A stretch of 17,762 nucleotides of DNA from an uncultured Collinsella sp. (GTDB lineage: Bacteria; Actinomycetota; Coriobacteriia; Coriobacteriales; Coriobacteriaceae). Positions 1 through 9,027 of the stretch are shown here, in pieces (positions within the stretch are counted from its first letter, which is position 1; each line of letters starts with the position of its first letter). The notes below the pieces were generated by a model that saw nothing but the letters and a program-made list of their open reading frames with translations, had not been told where the DNA came from and did not search any database. The stretch is from contig CABUPE010000042.1 of assembly GCA_902493515.1 (NCBI GenBank), positions 1 to 17,762 of the forward strand. Direction: 5' to 3'. The translations under genes were made by a program, and so were the position numbers.

Positions 1-16
1 GCGCAACGCGTTGCGC
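1..16. promoter_or_regulatory. Perfect 16-bp palindrome, candidate LacI-family operator
   Basis: The sequence GCGCAACGCGTTGCGC is identical to its reverse complement. The central CG flanked by CAA/TTG is the usual shape of LacI-family operators, where the hinge helices insert at a central CpG (family knowledge). It lies about 200 bp upstream of the binding-protein gene, so it could control the ABC operon. It could equally serve a gene left of the window. The cognate repressor is not known. Confidence 0.5.
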
Positions 17-177
17 TGAGTCCTGAGGCTGTTGCAATGAAAATGAGAATCAAGGTGAAATTACCGTTCACCGAAGTTTTTCTACCGCTCTAGTAATACT
101 TGTTCAAACAACTAGCCAAATAGCGTATCGTTCAAATCAGCAAAAGGGGCAAAGTCCCCGAGCCAATCTCCGAAGGC

Positions 178-196
178 GGCGGCAAAGGGTGCCGCC
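178..196 (+). other. Leader hairpin just upstream of the binding-protein RBS
   Basis: Seven-base perfect arms (178-184 and 190-196) enclose a 5-nt loop, a few bases before the purine-rich ribosome binding site at 204-213. It could shape translation or mRNA stability of the first gene. Nothing in the sequence proves a role. The region 17-177 shows no confident promoter: an AT-rich stretch with a TAATAC at 94-99 has no good -35 partner. Confidence 0.3.
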
Positions 197-219
197 ACGG
201 TGTGAAAGGGTGGATTGTA

Positions 220-1536
220 ATGAAGAACGAAATGAGCAGAAGGCAGTTCCTGGGCTTTGCTGGTTCCGCGGCTGCAGTTCTTGGTCTGGGCCTCGTGGGT
301 TGCGGTGGTTCTGCCGGCTCCGGCTCCTCTGCTTCTGGTGACGCTGCCGAGGTCTACTTCCTCCAATTCAAGCCCGAGGTCGACAAGGAGTGGAAGGAGA
401 TCGCCAAGGCCTATAAGAAGGAGAAGGGCGTCGAGGTCAAGATCGTGACCGCTGCCTCCAACACCTACGAGGAGAAGCTCAAGTCCGAGATGTCCAAGAG
501 CTCCGCTCCGACCCTGTTCCAGGTCAACGGCCCCACCGGTCTTAAGAACTGGAAGGATTACTGCGCCGACCTGTCCGATACCAAGCTCCGCGGTGAGCTC
601 ATTGACGACTCCCTGGCTCTGCAGTCCGACGGCAAGGATGTGTGCATCGACTGGGTTCAGGAGAGCTTCGGCATCATCTACAACAAGCAGCTGCTCGAGA
701 AGGCTGGCTACAAGGCCGAGGACATCAACTCCTTCGACAAGCTGAAGGCTTGTGCCGACGACATCCAGGCCCGCAAGGACGAGCTTGGTGTCGAGGGTGC
801 CTTCACTTCCGCCGGCATGGACGACTCCTCCAGCTGGCGCTACACCACCCACCTTGCCAACATGCCGCTCTACTACGAGTTTGAGAAGGAGCACAACCAG
901 GAGGACGACGAGATCAAGGGTGAGTTCCTCGACAACTACAAGCAGATCTTCGACCTGTACATCACCGACTCCACCTGCGATCCTTCGCAGCTTGCTTCCA
1001 AGACCGGCGACGACGCCACCAACGAGTTCGCAACCGGCAAGGCCGTCTTCTACCAGAACGGCTCTTGGGCCTACTCTGACCTCGTCAAGGCCGGCATGAC
1101 CGACGATCAGATTGGCATGATGCCCATCTACATCGGTGTTGACGGCGAGGAGAACCAGGGCCTGTGCTCCGGCGGCGAGAACTACTGGTGCGTCAGTTCC
1201 CAGGCTTCCGAGGATGCCCAGAAGGCCACCGAGGACTTCATGTATTGGTGCGTCACCGCTGACACCCCGACCAGCATCATCGCCGACAAGATGGGTCTGA
1301 CCGCTCCGTTCAAGAGCGCCAAGGAGACCACCAACGTCTTCTCGCAGCAGGCCGTTGCCATGGCCAAGGACGGCAAGAAGACCGTCGCTTGGGACTTCGT
1401 CTACATTCCCTCCGAGGAGTGGAAGAAGAACCTCAAGCAGGCTCTGATTGCCTACGCTGCCGATAACAGCAAGTGGGACGGCGTCAAGAACGCCTTCGTC
1501 GATGGCTGGAAGACCGAGAAGGCCGCTTCCGAGTAA
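220..1536 (+). CDS. Sugar ABC transporter substrate-binding lipoprotein (Tat-type leader)
   Basis: This is a family-1 type extracellular solute-binding protein of 438 residues. It would capture a carbohydrate outside the membrane and hand it to the two permeases encoded next. The N-terminus has a twin-arginine motif SRRQFLG (residues 6-12), a hydrophobic stretch and a lipobox LVGC, so Cys28 would be the lipidated mature residue, followed by a Gly/Ser-rich tether. The ATG at 220 is preferred over an in-frame GTG at 202 because the AAAGGGTGG ribosome site sits 6-7 nt before it and would lie inside the longer version. The mature protein has the alternating alpha/beta and Trp/Tyr-rich C-terminal lobe of maltose/multiple-sugar binding proteins. 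Substrate is not readable from sequence. Malto-oligosaccharide is an inference from the convergent malQ-glgP genes. Confidence 0.9.
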   Translation: MKNEMSRRQFLGFAGSAAAVLGLGLVGCGGSAGSGSSASGDAAEVYFLQFKPEVDKEWKEIAKAYKKEKGVEVKIVTAASNTYEEKLKSEMSKSSAPTLFQVNGPTGLKNWKDYCADLSDTKLRGELIDDSLALQSDGKDVCIDWVQESFGIIYNKQLLEKAGYKAEDINSFDKLKACADDIQARKDELGVEGAFTSAGMDDSSSWRYTTHLANMPLYYEFEKEHNQEDDEIKGEFLDNYKQIFDLYITDSTCDPSQLASKTGDDATNEFATGKAVFYQNGSWAYSDLVKAGMTDDQIGMMPIYIGVDGEENQGLCSGGENYWCVSSQASEDAQKATEDFMYWCVTADTPTSIIADKMGLTAPFKSAKETTNVFSQQAVAMAKDGKKTVAWDFVYIPSEEWKKNLKQALIAYAADNSKWDGVKNAFVDGWKTEKAASE

Positions 1537-1567
1537 GCAGTTGCTGCCCAAGCTATCTGATTAGCGA

Positions 1568-1603
1568 CAGGGGGCGGGCAGACGTTGGTTTGCCCGCCCC
1601 CTG
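1568..1603 (+). other. Strong intercistronic hairpin after the binding-protein gene
   Basis: Perfect 13-bp GC-rich arms (1568-1580 and 1591-1603) surround a 10-nt loop, with no T-run after the stem. The next gene's ribosome site (GAAAGG) follows within 10 nt. This is typical of hairpins that stabilise the 3' end of a binding-protein message or cause partial termination, giving more binding protein than permease. The role is inferred from position. Confidence 0.75.
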
Positions 1604-1623
1604 CATATTGAAAGGACCCTTTT

Positions 1624-2478
1624 ATGGGCAAAGCACTCAAGCGCTGGTGGCCGCTCTTTATGCTGCCCACGTGCCTGGCGTTTATGATCGGGTTCGTGAT
1701 CCCTTTTATCCAGGGCTTCTATCTCTCGTTCTGCCAGTTTATTATCATTAGTAACGCGCACTTTGTCGGTATCGAGAACTACGTGCGCGCGCTGTCCGAT
1801 CCGCAGTTCTCCACGTCGTTCTTCTTTACCGTGGCGTTTGCCTTCCTGTCGACGGTGCTCATCAACGTGATCGCCCTGGCCATTGCGCAGGCGCTCACCC
1901 GCAAGGCGCTCAAAGGCACCAACATCTTCCGTACGATCTTCTTTATGCCTAACCTGATCGGCGGCATCGTGCTGGGCTACATCTGGCAGATTCTGATCAA
2001 CTGCCTGCTCTCCAACGTGGGCGCCCAGCTCATCGCCCTTAACTCTGCTGCTGGCTTCTGGGGCCTTATCATCCTGACCCTGTGGCAGCAGGTCGGCTAC
2101 ATGATGATTATCTACATCGCTGGTCTGCAGTCCATTCCGTCCGACTACATCGAGGCCGCCAAGGTCGACGGCGCTACGGCATGGCAGACGTTTTGGAAGG
2201 TTAAGATCCCTAACCTGATGCCGACCATCACCATCTGCCTGTTTCTGTCCATCACCAACGGCTTTAAGCTGTTCGACCAGAACCTCGCCCTTACCGGCGG
2301 CGCCCCCGCGCACTCCACCGAGATGCTCGCCCTGAACATCTACAACACGTTCTATTCGCGTGCCGGTATCGCATGGCAGGGCATTGGTCAGGCCAAGGCG
2401 GTTATCTTCTGCATCCTGGTCGTGGCCATCTCCATGATCCAGCTTAAGGCCACGAGGTCCAAGGAGGTGCAGCAGTAA
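1624..2478 (+). CDS. Sugar ABC transporter permease, MalF/UgpA-like
   Basis: A 284-residue inner-membrane permease that would form half of the translocation channel. Hydrophobic segments are visible at roughly residues 10-38, 66-90, 104-128, 143-168, 200-222 and 258-275, giving about six helices. The cytoplasmic EAA coupling loop that docks on the ATPase is clear at 175-198 (YIEAAKVDGATAWQTFWKVK). The length fits the short MalF-type proteins of Gram-positive sugar importers, which lack the extra periplasmic loop of E. coli MalF. The start follows GAAAGG at 1610-1615. Its stop codon overlaps the next start by one base (TAATG), so the two permeases are translationally coupled. Confidence 0.93.
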   Translation: MGKALKRWWPLFMLPTCLAFMIGFVIPFIQGFYLSFCQFIIISNAHFVGIENYVRALSDPQFSTSFFFTVAFAFLSTVLINVIALAIAQALTRKALKGTNIFRTIFFMPNLIGGIVLGYIWQILINCLLSNVGAQLIALNSAAGFWGLIILTLWQQVGYMMIIYIAGLQSIPSDYIEAAKVDGATAWQTFWKVKIPNLMPTITICLFLSITNGFKLFDQNLALTGGAPAHSTEMLALNIYNTFYSRAGIAWQGIGQAKAVIFCILVVAISMIQLKATRSKEVQQ

Positions 2479-3317
2479 TGAAACGCGATAAGGTTATCAA
2501 CCGCGCGCTCTCGATTTTCTTTACGATCCTGTCGCTCGCGTGGATCTACCCCGTGTTCATGATTGCGCTTAATTCTTTTAAGAAAGCGACCGCAATCAGC
2601 ACCACCACGGCATTCGATCTGCTCACGCCCGAGACGTTCAACGGCCTCGCAAACTACATGCACGCCCTTAACGAGCAGGGCTTTGCCTCGGCATTTATGT
2701 ACTCGCTCATCATCACGGTCACGTCGGTCGTGCTGATCTTGGTGTGCTGCTCCATGTGCGCTTGGTACGTGGTTCGTGTCAACAACAAGATCTCGAACTT
2801 CTTCTATTACCTGTTCGTGTTCTCGATGGTCGTGCCCTTCCAGATGCTCATGTTCACGCTGTCCAATTTGGCGGACCGCATCGGCTTCAACACGCCGTTC
2901 AACATCTGCTTTATCTACCTCGGCTTTGGCGCGGGCCTGGCGGTCTTTATGTTCGCCGGCTTTGTAAAGAACATTCCGCTCGAGATCGAAGAGGCGGCCA
3001 TGATCGACGGCTGCAACCCGGTCCAGGTGTTCTTTAAGATCGTCCTTCCCATCATGAAGCCCACCTATCTTTCGGTCGGCATCCTCGAGACCATGTGGGT
3101 CTGGAACGACTATCTGCTGCCCTACCTTACACTCGACTCCACCAAGTACAAGACCATTCCTATCTTGATCCAGTACTTCCGCGGCGGCTACGGCCACGTC
3201 GAGCTCGGCCCCATGATGGCCTGCATCATGATGGTCGTTATCCCCATCGTTATCATGTACATCCTCTGTCAGAAGTACATCATCGACGGCGTGGTGGCAG
3301 GTGCCGTCAAGGGCTGA
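2478..3317 (+). CDS. Sugar ABC transporter permease, MalG/UgpE-like
   Basis: A 279-residue inner-membrane permease, partner of the preceding protein. It opens with the N-terminal helix around residues 8-33, typical of MalG-type permeases, and has further hydrophobic segments near 72-100, 107-128, 140-163, 195-215 and 245-268. The EAA loop is at about 168-195 (PLEIEEAAMIDGCNPVQVFF). The ribosome site AAGGAGG (2460-2466) lies within the end of the upstream gene, which fits coupled translation. A binding protein, two permeases and an ATPase in this order make a complete CUT1-type importer. Confidence 0.93.
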   Translation: MKRDKVINRALSIFFTILSLAWIYPVFMIALNSFKKATAISTTTAFDLLTPETFNGLANYMHALNEQGFASAFMYSLIITVTSVVLILVCCSMCAWYVVRVNNKISNFFYYLFVFSMVVPFQMLMFTLSNLADRIGFNTPFNICFIYLGFGAGLAVFMFAGFVKNIPLEIEEAAMIDGCNPVQVFFKIVLPIMKPTYLSVGILETMWVWNDYLLPYLTLDSTKYKTIPILIQYFRGGYGHVELGPMMACIMMVVIPIVIMYILCQKYIIDGVVAGAVKG

Positions 3318-3341
3318 TGCCGTAACTGTTTTGCAAGTTTC

Positions 3342-3368
3342 TGCGGCGCCCCTCAGCGCGGCGCCGCA
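3342..3368 (+). other. Intercistronic hairpin between permease and ATPase genes
   Basis: Perfect 9-bp arms (3342-3350 and 3360-3368) flank a 9-nt loop, with no T-tract. The ribosome site of the ATPase gene (GAAAGG, 3373-3378) follows at once. It resembles the hairpin at 1568-1603 in design, so the operon appears to be divided into segments by stable stems that could tune relative expression. Confidence 0.65.
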
Positions 3369-3385
3369 TATCGAAAGGTAGAGAC

Positions 3386-4585
<1,200 letters not shown>

Positions 4586-4653
4586 GCCCGGTGCATCCAG
4601 GCCCTCCCTTTGGGCGACTGCGGTATTGCCATCCTTTTGCCGCGGTCACATAT

Positions 4654-4692
4654 AAGGCTCCCCTCCCGTCCACTGGGCGAGAGGGGAGCCTT
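4654..4692 (+). terminator. Rho-independent terminator of the ABC operon
   Basis: Perfect 12-bp arms (4654-4665 and 4681-4692) with a 15-nt loop, followed by a T-rich TCTTTGTGTT. It closes the importer operon. A weaker 8-bp stem with one G-U pair (4616-4623 with 4640-4647) precedes it in the 3' untranslated region. Confidence 0.85.
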
Positions 4693-4724
4693 TCTTTGTG
4701 TTGGGGCTGTCTGACCGGTCGTTT

Positions 4725-4781
4725 GTCTCGATCTGTAACGGGTGAGGCTGATTTCGGACGTTAGATGTTACAGATCGAGAC
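4725..4781. repeat. Palindromic repeat unit 1 (REPIN/BIME-like)
   Basis: Arms GTCTCGATCTGTAAC (4725-4739) and its exact reverse complement (4767-4781) are separated by 27 nt. Of the three units here it is the only one with fully perfect 15-bp arms. The unit is non-coding and lies between the convergent ends of the ABC operon and glgP. Confidence 0.85.
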
Positions 4782-4804
4782 GGTTCCGCTGAGCTAACCA
4801 TTTC

Positions 4805-4861
4805 ATCTAAATCTGTAACACCAAAGGTGAATTTCAGCTGCTAGATGTTACAGATCGAGAT
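4805..4861. repeat. Palindromic repeat unit 2 (REPIN/BIME-like)
   Basis: Left arm ATCTAAATCTGTAAC (4805-4819) and right arm GTTACAGATCGAGAT (4847-4861) pair at 13 of 15 positions and are again exactly 27 nt apart. The spacer shares ATTTC at the same offset, and TAGAT at its end, with unit 1. The unit starts 80 bp after unit 1. Confidence 0.85.
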
Positions 4862-4883
4862 TGACCCAAGGGGGGGCCGGTAT

Positions 4884-4940
4884 GTCTCAATCTGTAACAG
4901 CTGGGACCGTTTTTACCGAGTAGCTGTTACAGATCGAGAT
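4884..4940. repeat. Palindromic repeat unit 3 (REPIN/BIME-like)
   Basis: Left arm GTCTCAATCTGTAAC (4884-4898) and right arm GTTACAGATCGAGAT (4926-4940) are 27 nt apart. Here the pairing extends four bases into the spacer (AGCT on both sides), giving a longer stem with two mismatches. The unit starts 79 bp after unit 2. The rest of the 4586-5040 gap holds only the flanking terminators and short spacers. Confidence 0.85.
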
Positions 4941-4977
4941 TGTTTGGCCGAGTTGGGTCGCAGGGTAACGTGCGGGC

Positions 4978-5012
4978 ACAAAAAACGGAGCCGTGTTGCC
5001 ACGACTCCGTTT
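4978..5012 (-). terminator. Rho-independent terminator downstream of glgP
   Basis: Arms 4983-4990 with 5005-5012 and 4992-4995 with 5000-5003 form a 12-bp stem with one mismatch and a 4-nt loop. Read on the - strand, the stem runs into a TTTTTT tract. It lies 28 bp past the glgP stop. Confidence 0.85.
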
Positions 5013-5040
5013 CTCAAGAGGATGGGTAAGGGAAGCGAAA

Positions 5041-7308
5041 TTAGCTCAGGTGCCAAATCTCGTCGTTGTACTGGGAGATCGTGCGGTCAGACGAGAAGGT
5101 GCCGGCGTTGGCGATATTGATGAGCGTCTTGCGCATCCAGGCGTCCTGGTCCTCGTAGTCGGCCAACACGCGCTCCTTGGTCTGGATGTACTCCTCAATG
5201 TCGAGCAGGGCCATAAACCAGTCCTTGCCCTTAATGTCATCGTGCAGGCGCTGCAGGCGCTCGACGTTGCCGGTCGCCATAAAGGCCGGGTTGGTGATGA
5301 AGTCCACCAGCAGTTTAATGCCGGGCTTGCGGTAGAGCACACCGGCGTCATAGGTGCCGTCGGCATAGAGCTGCTCGACCTGTTTGGACGAGGCACCAAA
5401 GGTATAGATATTCTCGTCGCCCACGAGCTCGGCAATCTCCACGTTGGCGCCGTCGAGCGTGCACAGGGTTAGGGCGCCGTTGAGCATGAACTTCATGTTG
5501 GAGGTGCCGCTCGCCTCCTTGGAGGCCAGGCTGATCTGCTCGGAAATATCAGCGGCGGGGATCACGCGCTCGGCGGCGGTGACGTTGTAGTTCTCGATCA
5601 TGACGACCTGCAGGTAGGGAGCCACGTCGGGGTCGTTTGCAATCCACTGCGACAGCGTCAAGATCAGATGGATGATGTCCTGCGCGATAGTGTAGGCAGG
5701 CGCCGCCTTGCCGCCAAAGATGATGGTGACGGGGTGCTTAGGTCTGTTGCCGTTCTTGATATCGAGGTACTTCCAGATGATGTAGAGCGCGAGCATCTGC
5801 TGACGCTTGTACTCGTGGATGCGCTTGACCTGGACGTCGATGATGGCGTTGGAGGGAATGGTCACGCCCTGCTCGAGCGCCATGAACTGGCGCATGATGG
5901 CCTTGGCTTCGACCTTGGTGGCGGCCAGGCGCTCAAGAACGTCCTTGTCGTCGGCGAACTTGGCGAGTTTGCTCAGATCGCCGGTGCTGCGCCAGTCGGT
6001 GCCGATCACATCGTCGAGCAGGCTGGCGAGCGCGGGGTTGGCCCCATGGATCCAGCGGCGGAAGGTGATGCCGTTGGTCTTGTTGGAGAACTTCTTGGGA
6101 TAGATCTCGTAGAACGGATGAAGCTCGGTGTCCTCCAGGATCTTGGTGTGGAGGGCAGCTACGCCGTTGATGGAGAAGCCAAAGTGGATGTCCATGTGGG
6201 CCATGTGGACGGTGTCGTGCTCGTCGATGATGGCGACGCGCGGGTCATCGTGCTCGGCCTTCGCGATCTCATCGAGCTTGACGATAATGTCGGCGATGGC
6301 AGGGGAGACCTTCTGCAGGCTGGCGAGCGGCCACTTCTCGAGCGCCTCGGCAAGAATCGTGTGGTTAGTGTAGGCGACCATGGAGCGTACGATGGTCACG
6401 GCCTCGTCAAACTCGATGCCATGCTCGGTGGTGAGCAAGCGAATGAGCTCGGGGATGACCATGGTGGGGTGCGTGTCGTTAATTTGGACCACGGCATAGT
6501 CGGCCAGATCGTGCAGGTTGCTGCCACGCTCGACGGCCTCGTCGATCAGGAGCTGGGCGGCGTTGCTCACCATGAAGTACTCCTGATAGATGCGAAGTAG
6601 GCGGCCCTGCTCGTCGGAATCGTCGGGGTAGAGGAACAAGGTGAGGTTCTTGGCAATCTCGGTCTTGTCGAAGTCGATGGAGCTGCCGGGGACCAGGCCG
6701 TCGTCGACGCTCGCCAGGTCGAACAGGCGCAGGCGGTTCTTGGTGGGCTGGCCGTAACCGGGCACATCGATGTTGACGAGCTTGGAAGTAACGGCAAAAT
6801 CGCCGAACTCGACGGTGTAGGAGCGGTCATCGTCGACTAGGATGTCCTGCTCACCGAGCCACTCGTCGGGGACGGCCTTCTGCTGGTTGTCGACAAAGCG
6901 CTGACGGAACAGACCGTAGTGATAGTTGAGGCCCACGCCATCGCCGGTCAAGCCCAGCGTGGCGATGGAATCCAGGAAGCATGCGGCCAAGCGGCCCAGG
7001 CCGCCGTTGCCGAGTGACGGCTCGACCTCGAACTCCTCGATCTTGTTGAGGTCGTGGCCTGCGGCGGTGAGCTGGTCCTTAACCTCGTCGTAGATGCCGA
7101 GGTCGATCATATCGTTGATGAGCAGCTTGCCAATCAAAAATTCGGCGGAAATGTAATAGAGCTTTTTCTTGCCGTTGTTGAGCGGGCGGGCGGCGGAGCG
7201 CTCCTGCACGAGTTTGACCAGCAGCTTGTAAATGCGACGGTCGTCGAGCTGCTCGAGCGAGGTGCCAAAAGACTGCTCGGCGAGTTCCATGAGGTTAATT
7301 CGGGGCAT
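5041..7308 (-). CDS. glgP: Glycogen/maltodextrin phosphorylase (GT35)
   Basis: A cytoplasmic enzyme of 755 residues that phosphorolyses alpha-1,4-glucans to glucose-1-phosphate. The PLP site is clear: EASGTSNMKFMLNGAL, with the cofactor lysine at about residue 606, followed by TLDGANVEI. The N-terminal conserved block EPSLGNGGLGRLAACFLDS lies at about 96-114. Start: an in-frame ATG at 7335 exists, but the ATG at 7308 has AGGAGA at the right distance and gives MPRINLMELAEQ, so it is preferred. The protein is somewhat shorter than the roughly 800-840 residues of E. coli and animal enzymes, mostly at the N-terminus, where animal regulatory sites lie. It is encoded 128 bp downstream of malQ on the same strand and is probably co-expressed with it. 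Sequence alone does not separate glycogen from maltodextrin preference. Confidence 0.95.
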   Translation of the reverse strand: MPRINLMELAEQSFGTSLEQLDDRRIYKLLVKLVQERSAARPLNNGKKKLYYISAEFLIGKLLINDMIDLGIYDEVKDQLTAAGHDLNKIEEFEVEPSLGNGGLGRLAACFLDSIATLGLTGDGVGLNYHYGLFRQRFVDNQQKAVPDEWLGEQDILVDDDRSYTVEFGDFAVTSKLVNIDVPGYGQPTKNRLRLFDLASVDDGLVPGSSIDFDKTEIAKNLTLFLYPDDSDEQGRLLRIYQEYFMVSNAAQLLIDEAVERGSNLHDLADYAVVQINDTHPTMVIPELIRLLTTEHGIEFDEAVTIVRSMVAYTNHTILAEALEKWPLASLQKVSPAIADIIVKLDEIAKAEHDDPRVAIIDEHDTVHMAHMDIHFGFSINGVAALHTKILEDTELHPFYEIYPKKFSNKTNGITFRRWIHGANPALASLLDDVIGTDWRSTGDLSKLAKFADDKDVLERLAATKVEAKAIMRQFMALEQGVTIPSNAIIDVQVKRIHEYKRQQMLALYIIWKYLDIKNGNRPKHPVTIIFGGKAAPAYTIAQDIIHLILTLSQWIANDPDVAPYLQVVMIENYNVTAAERVIPAADISEQISLASKEASGTSNMKFMLNGALTLCTLDGANVEIAELVGDENIYTFGASSKQVEQLYADGTYDAGVLYRKPGIKLLVDFITNPAFMATGNVERLQRLHDDIKGKDWFMALLDIEEYIQTKERVLADYEDQDAWMRKTLINIANAGTFSSDRTISQYNDEIWHLS

Positions 7309-7354
7309 GTTTTCTCCTGTGATGGGTTGTTTCATGTCTGCAATTCATAAGAAG

Positions 7355-7388
7355 CCCGCGCGAGGGGATTGGGGTGGCCTCGCGCGGG
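7355..7388 (-). terminator. Hairpin between malQ and glgP, terminator-like
   Basis: Perfect 11-bp GC-rich arms (7355-7365 and 7378-7388) enclose a 12-nt loop. On the - strand the stem is followed by CTTCTTATG, a weak T-rich tract. It could give partial termination between malQ and glgP or mark the end of a separate malQ transcript. No clear promoter for glgP alone is seen in the 128-bp gap. Confidence 0.55.
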
Positions 7389-7436
7389 AAAAGCAAGCGC
7401 GTCCGCACGGTGGGGAGGGGTCGGGCGCGGTGGCTC

Positions 7437-8942
7437 CTATTGAGGAAGCTCGATTTCGGCTTCCGACGGGATGCGGAAGTAGGTCTCGGTCCAGTCGGTG
7501 AGTTTGTGCTCGAGCTCGCGGGTGATGGCGCCGTCGAGCATGCGCCAGGTCCAGTTGCCGCCCAGCGTGGCAGGGGTGTTGATGCGCGCCTCGTTGCCCA
7601 AGTTGAGCAGGTCCTGCATGGTGTAGATGCACGTGTCGCTTACGCTGGCGGCGATGGTGCGATTGAGTGCATCTGCCATGGGTTCGCCGGCTTGCTGATG
7701 GGTGTACAGGGCTGCCTGCTCGCGCTGACGCGGGGTGGCCGTTCCCTCAAACCAACCGCGCGCCGTCTCGTTGTCGTGGGTGCCCACATAGGCGACGGTG
7801 TTGGCGATGTAGTTATGCGGCAGGTAGTACGAGTTGGTGCCCTCAAAGGCAAACTGCAGGATCTTCATGCCGGGGAAGCCCGAGTTGTCGCGCATGTCGA
7901 TGGCGCCGGGGGTGAGGAAGCCCAGATCCTCGGCGATGATGGGCAGCGTGCCGAGCTTTTCCTCGAGCGTCTTGAAGAACTTGAGGCCGGGACCCTGCGT
8001 CCACGAACCGTAGGACGAATCGGGCGAGGAGAACGGCACCTCCCAATAGGCCTCGAAGCCGCGGAAGTGATCCAGGCGGATGACGTCGTACATGTCGAGG
8101 GCGGCGCGGATGCGGCCCTCCCACCAGGAGAAGCCGTCGGACTCCATGGCGTCCCAGTCGTAGATGGGGTTGCCCCAGTACTGGCCGGTGGCCGAGAACT
8201 GGTCGGGCGGCGTGCCGGCGACGCTCACGGGATTGCCGGCGGCGTCGATCTTAAAGAGCTCAGGCGTCGCCCACATCTCGACGGAGTCACGCGAGACATA
8301 GATGGGCAGGTCGCCGATGATGAGAATGTCGCGCTCGTTGGCATAGGCCTTGAGGCGGCTCCACTGGCGATCGAAGAAGTACTGCGTCATCTGGTGGTAG
8401 AGCATACGCGCCGGATGGTCGGCGCAGACCTTGGCGGAAGCCTCGCCGCGGGTGCGGAGCTCCGCGGGCCACTCCCAAAACGCCTTGAGACCGCACTCCT
8501 CTTTGACGGTCATGAACTCACAGTAGGGGATGAGCCAGTCCTCGTTGGCCTGGATAAAGTCATCGAAATCGGCCGGCTTGTCGGCAGCAAAGCGCTCAGC
8601 GGCGCGGTCGAGAATCTGACGGCGGCCGCCAAAGATAGCACCGTAGTCGACATTGCTGGGGTCGGATCCCAGATACACGCCATCGATATCGCGCTGCTCC
8701 AGATACCCTGCCTCGATAAGCTCGGCAAAGTCGATAAAGTTGGGGTTGCCTGCGCGGGCCGAGAACGACTGATAGGGCGAATCGCCATAGCTGGTCGTCG
8801 TAAGGGGCAGAATCTGCCAGTAATGTTGTTTGCACGAGGCGAGAAAATCGACGAAGTCGTAGGCATTCCAGCCAAAGCCGCCGATTCCGTATGGTCCGGG
8901 CAGAGATGAGACGGGCATGAGGACGCCGCTTGCACGCTCCAT
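7437..8942 (-). CDS. malQ: 4-alpha-glucanotransferase (GH77, amylomaltase)
   Basis: A 501-residue cytoplasmic disproportionating enzyme that moves glucan segments between maltodextrins, making chains long enough for phosphorylase. GH77 landmarks are all present: N-terminal SGVLMPVSSLPGPYGIG, the nucleophile in VIRLDHFRG (Asp291), the acid/base in IIAEDLGFLTP (Glu338) and GTHDNETARGW (Asp390). Length fits the short amylomaltases of Gram-positives and plants. In-frame TTG (8957) and GTG (8954) codons lie upstream. The ATG at 8942 is preferred because GGTGAG sits 7 nt before it and the protein then begins, like its relatives, just ahead of SGVLM. It is first in a probable malQ-glgP unit. Confidence 0.94.
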   Translation of the reverse strand: MERASGVLMPVSSLPGPYGIGGFGWNAYDFVDFLASCKQHYWQILPLTTTSYGDSPYQSFSARAGNPNFIDFAELIEAGYLEQRDIDGVYLGSDPSNVDYGAIFGGRRQILDRAAERFAADKPADFDDFIQANEDWLIPYCEFMTVKEECGLKAFWEWPAELRTRGEASAKVCADHPARMLYHQMTQYFFDRQWSRLKAYANERDILIIGDLPIYVSRDSVEMWATPELFKIDAAGNPVSVAGTPPDQFSATGQYWGNPIYDWDAMESDGFSWWEGRIRAALDMYDVIRLDHFRGFEAYWEVPFSSPDSSYGSWTQGPGLKFFKTLEEKLGTLPIIAEDLGFLTPGAIDMRDNSGFPGMKILQFAFEGTNSYYLPHNYIANTVAYVGTHDNETARGWFEGTATPRQREQAALYTHQQAGEPMADALNRTIAASVSDTCIYTMQDLLNLGNEARINTPATLGGNWTWRMLDGAITRELEHKLTDWTETYFRIPSEAEIELPQ

Positions 8943-9027
8943 GAATGCGCTCACCAACCTTCTTGTTGTGGGGTCGGCCTGCCGATGGGTGTGCAGTCCG
9001 CCTCCGATGTTCTGATTCGATACGCCT

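Noticed and set aside
90..115. CTAGT...ACTAG dyad with nested TTGTT/AACAA in the leader of the ABC operon
   Set aside because: The two dyads overlap and exclude each other. Each has only five-base arms, which is common in AT-rich leaders.
112..1551. Long - strand frame opposite the binding-protein gene
   Set aside because: The translation is low-complexity Leu/Val/Gly/Asp-rich, typical of the antisense of a GC-rich gene. The + strand gene has a clear leader, RBS and family match. Similar antisense frames opposite glgP, malQ, galE and the ATPase were set aside for the same reason.
4725..4940. CRISPR-like repeat array
   Set aside because: The repeats alternate in orientation as palindromes, the copy number is three, and the inter-repeat segments are related to each other, unlike CRISPR spacers. 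No cas genes are present.
4845..5120. Short + strand reading frame across the repeat array and the glgP 3' end
   Set aside because: It runs through palindromic repeats, a terminator and antisense to glgP, has no ribosome site, and shows composition typical of a shadow frame.
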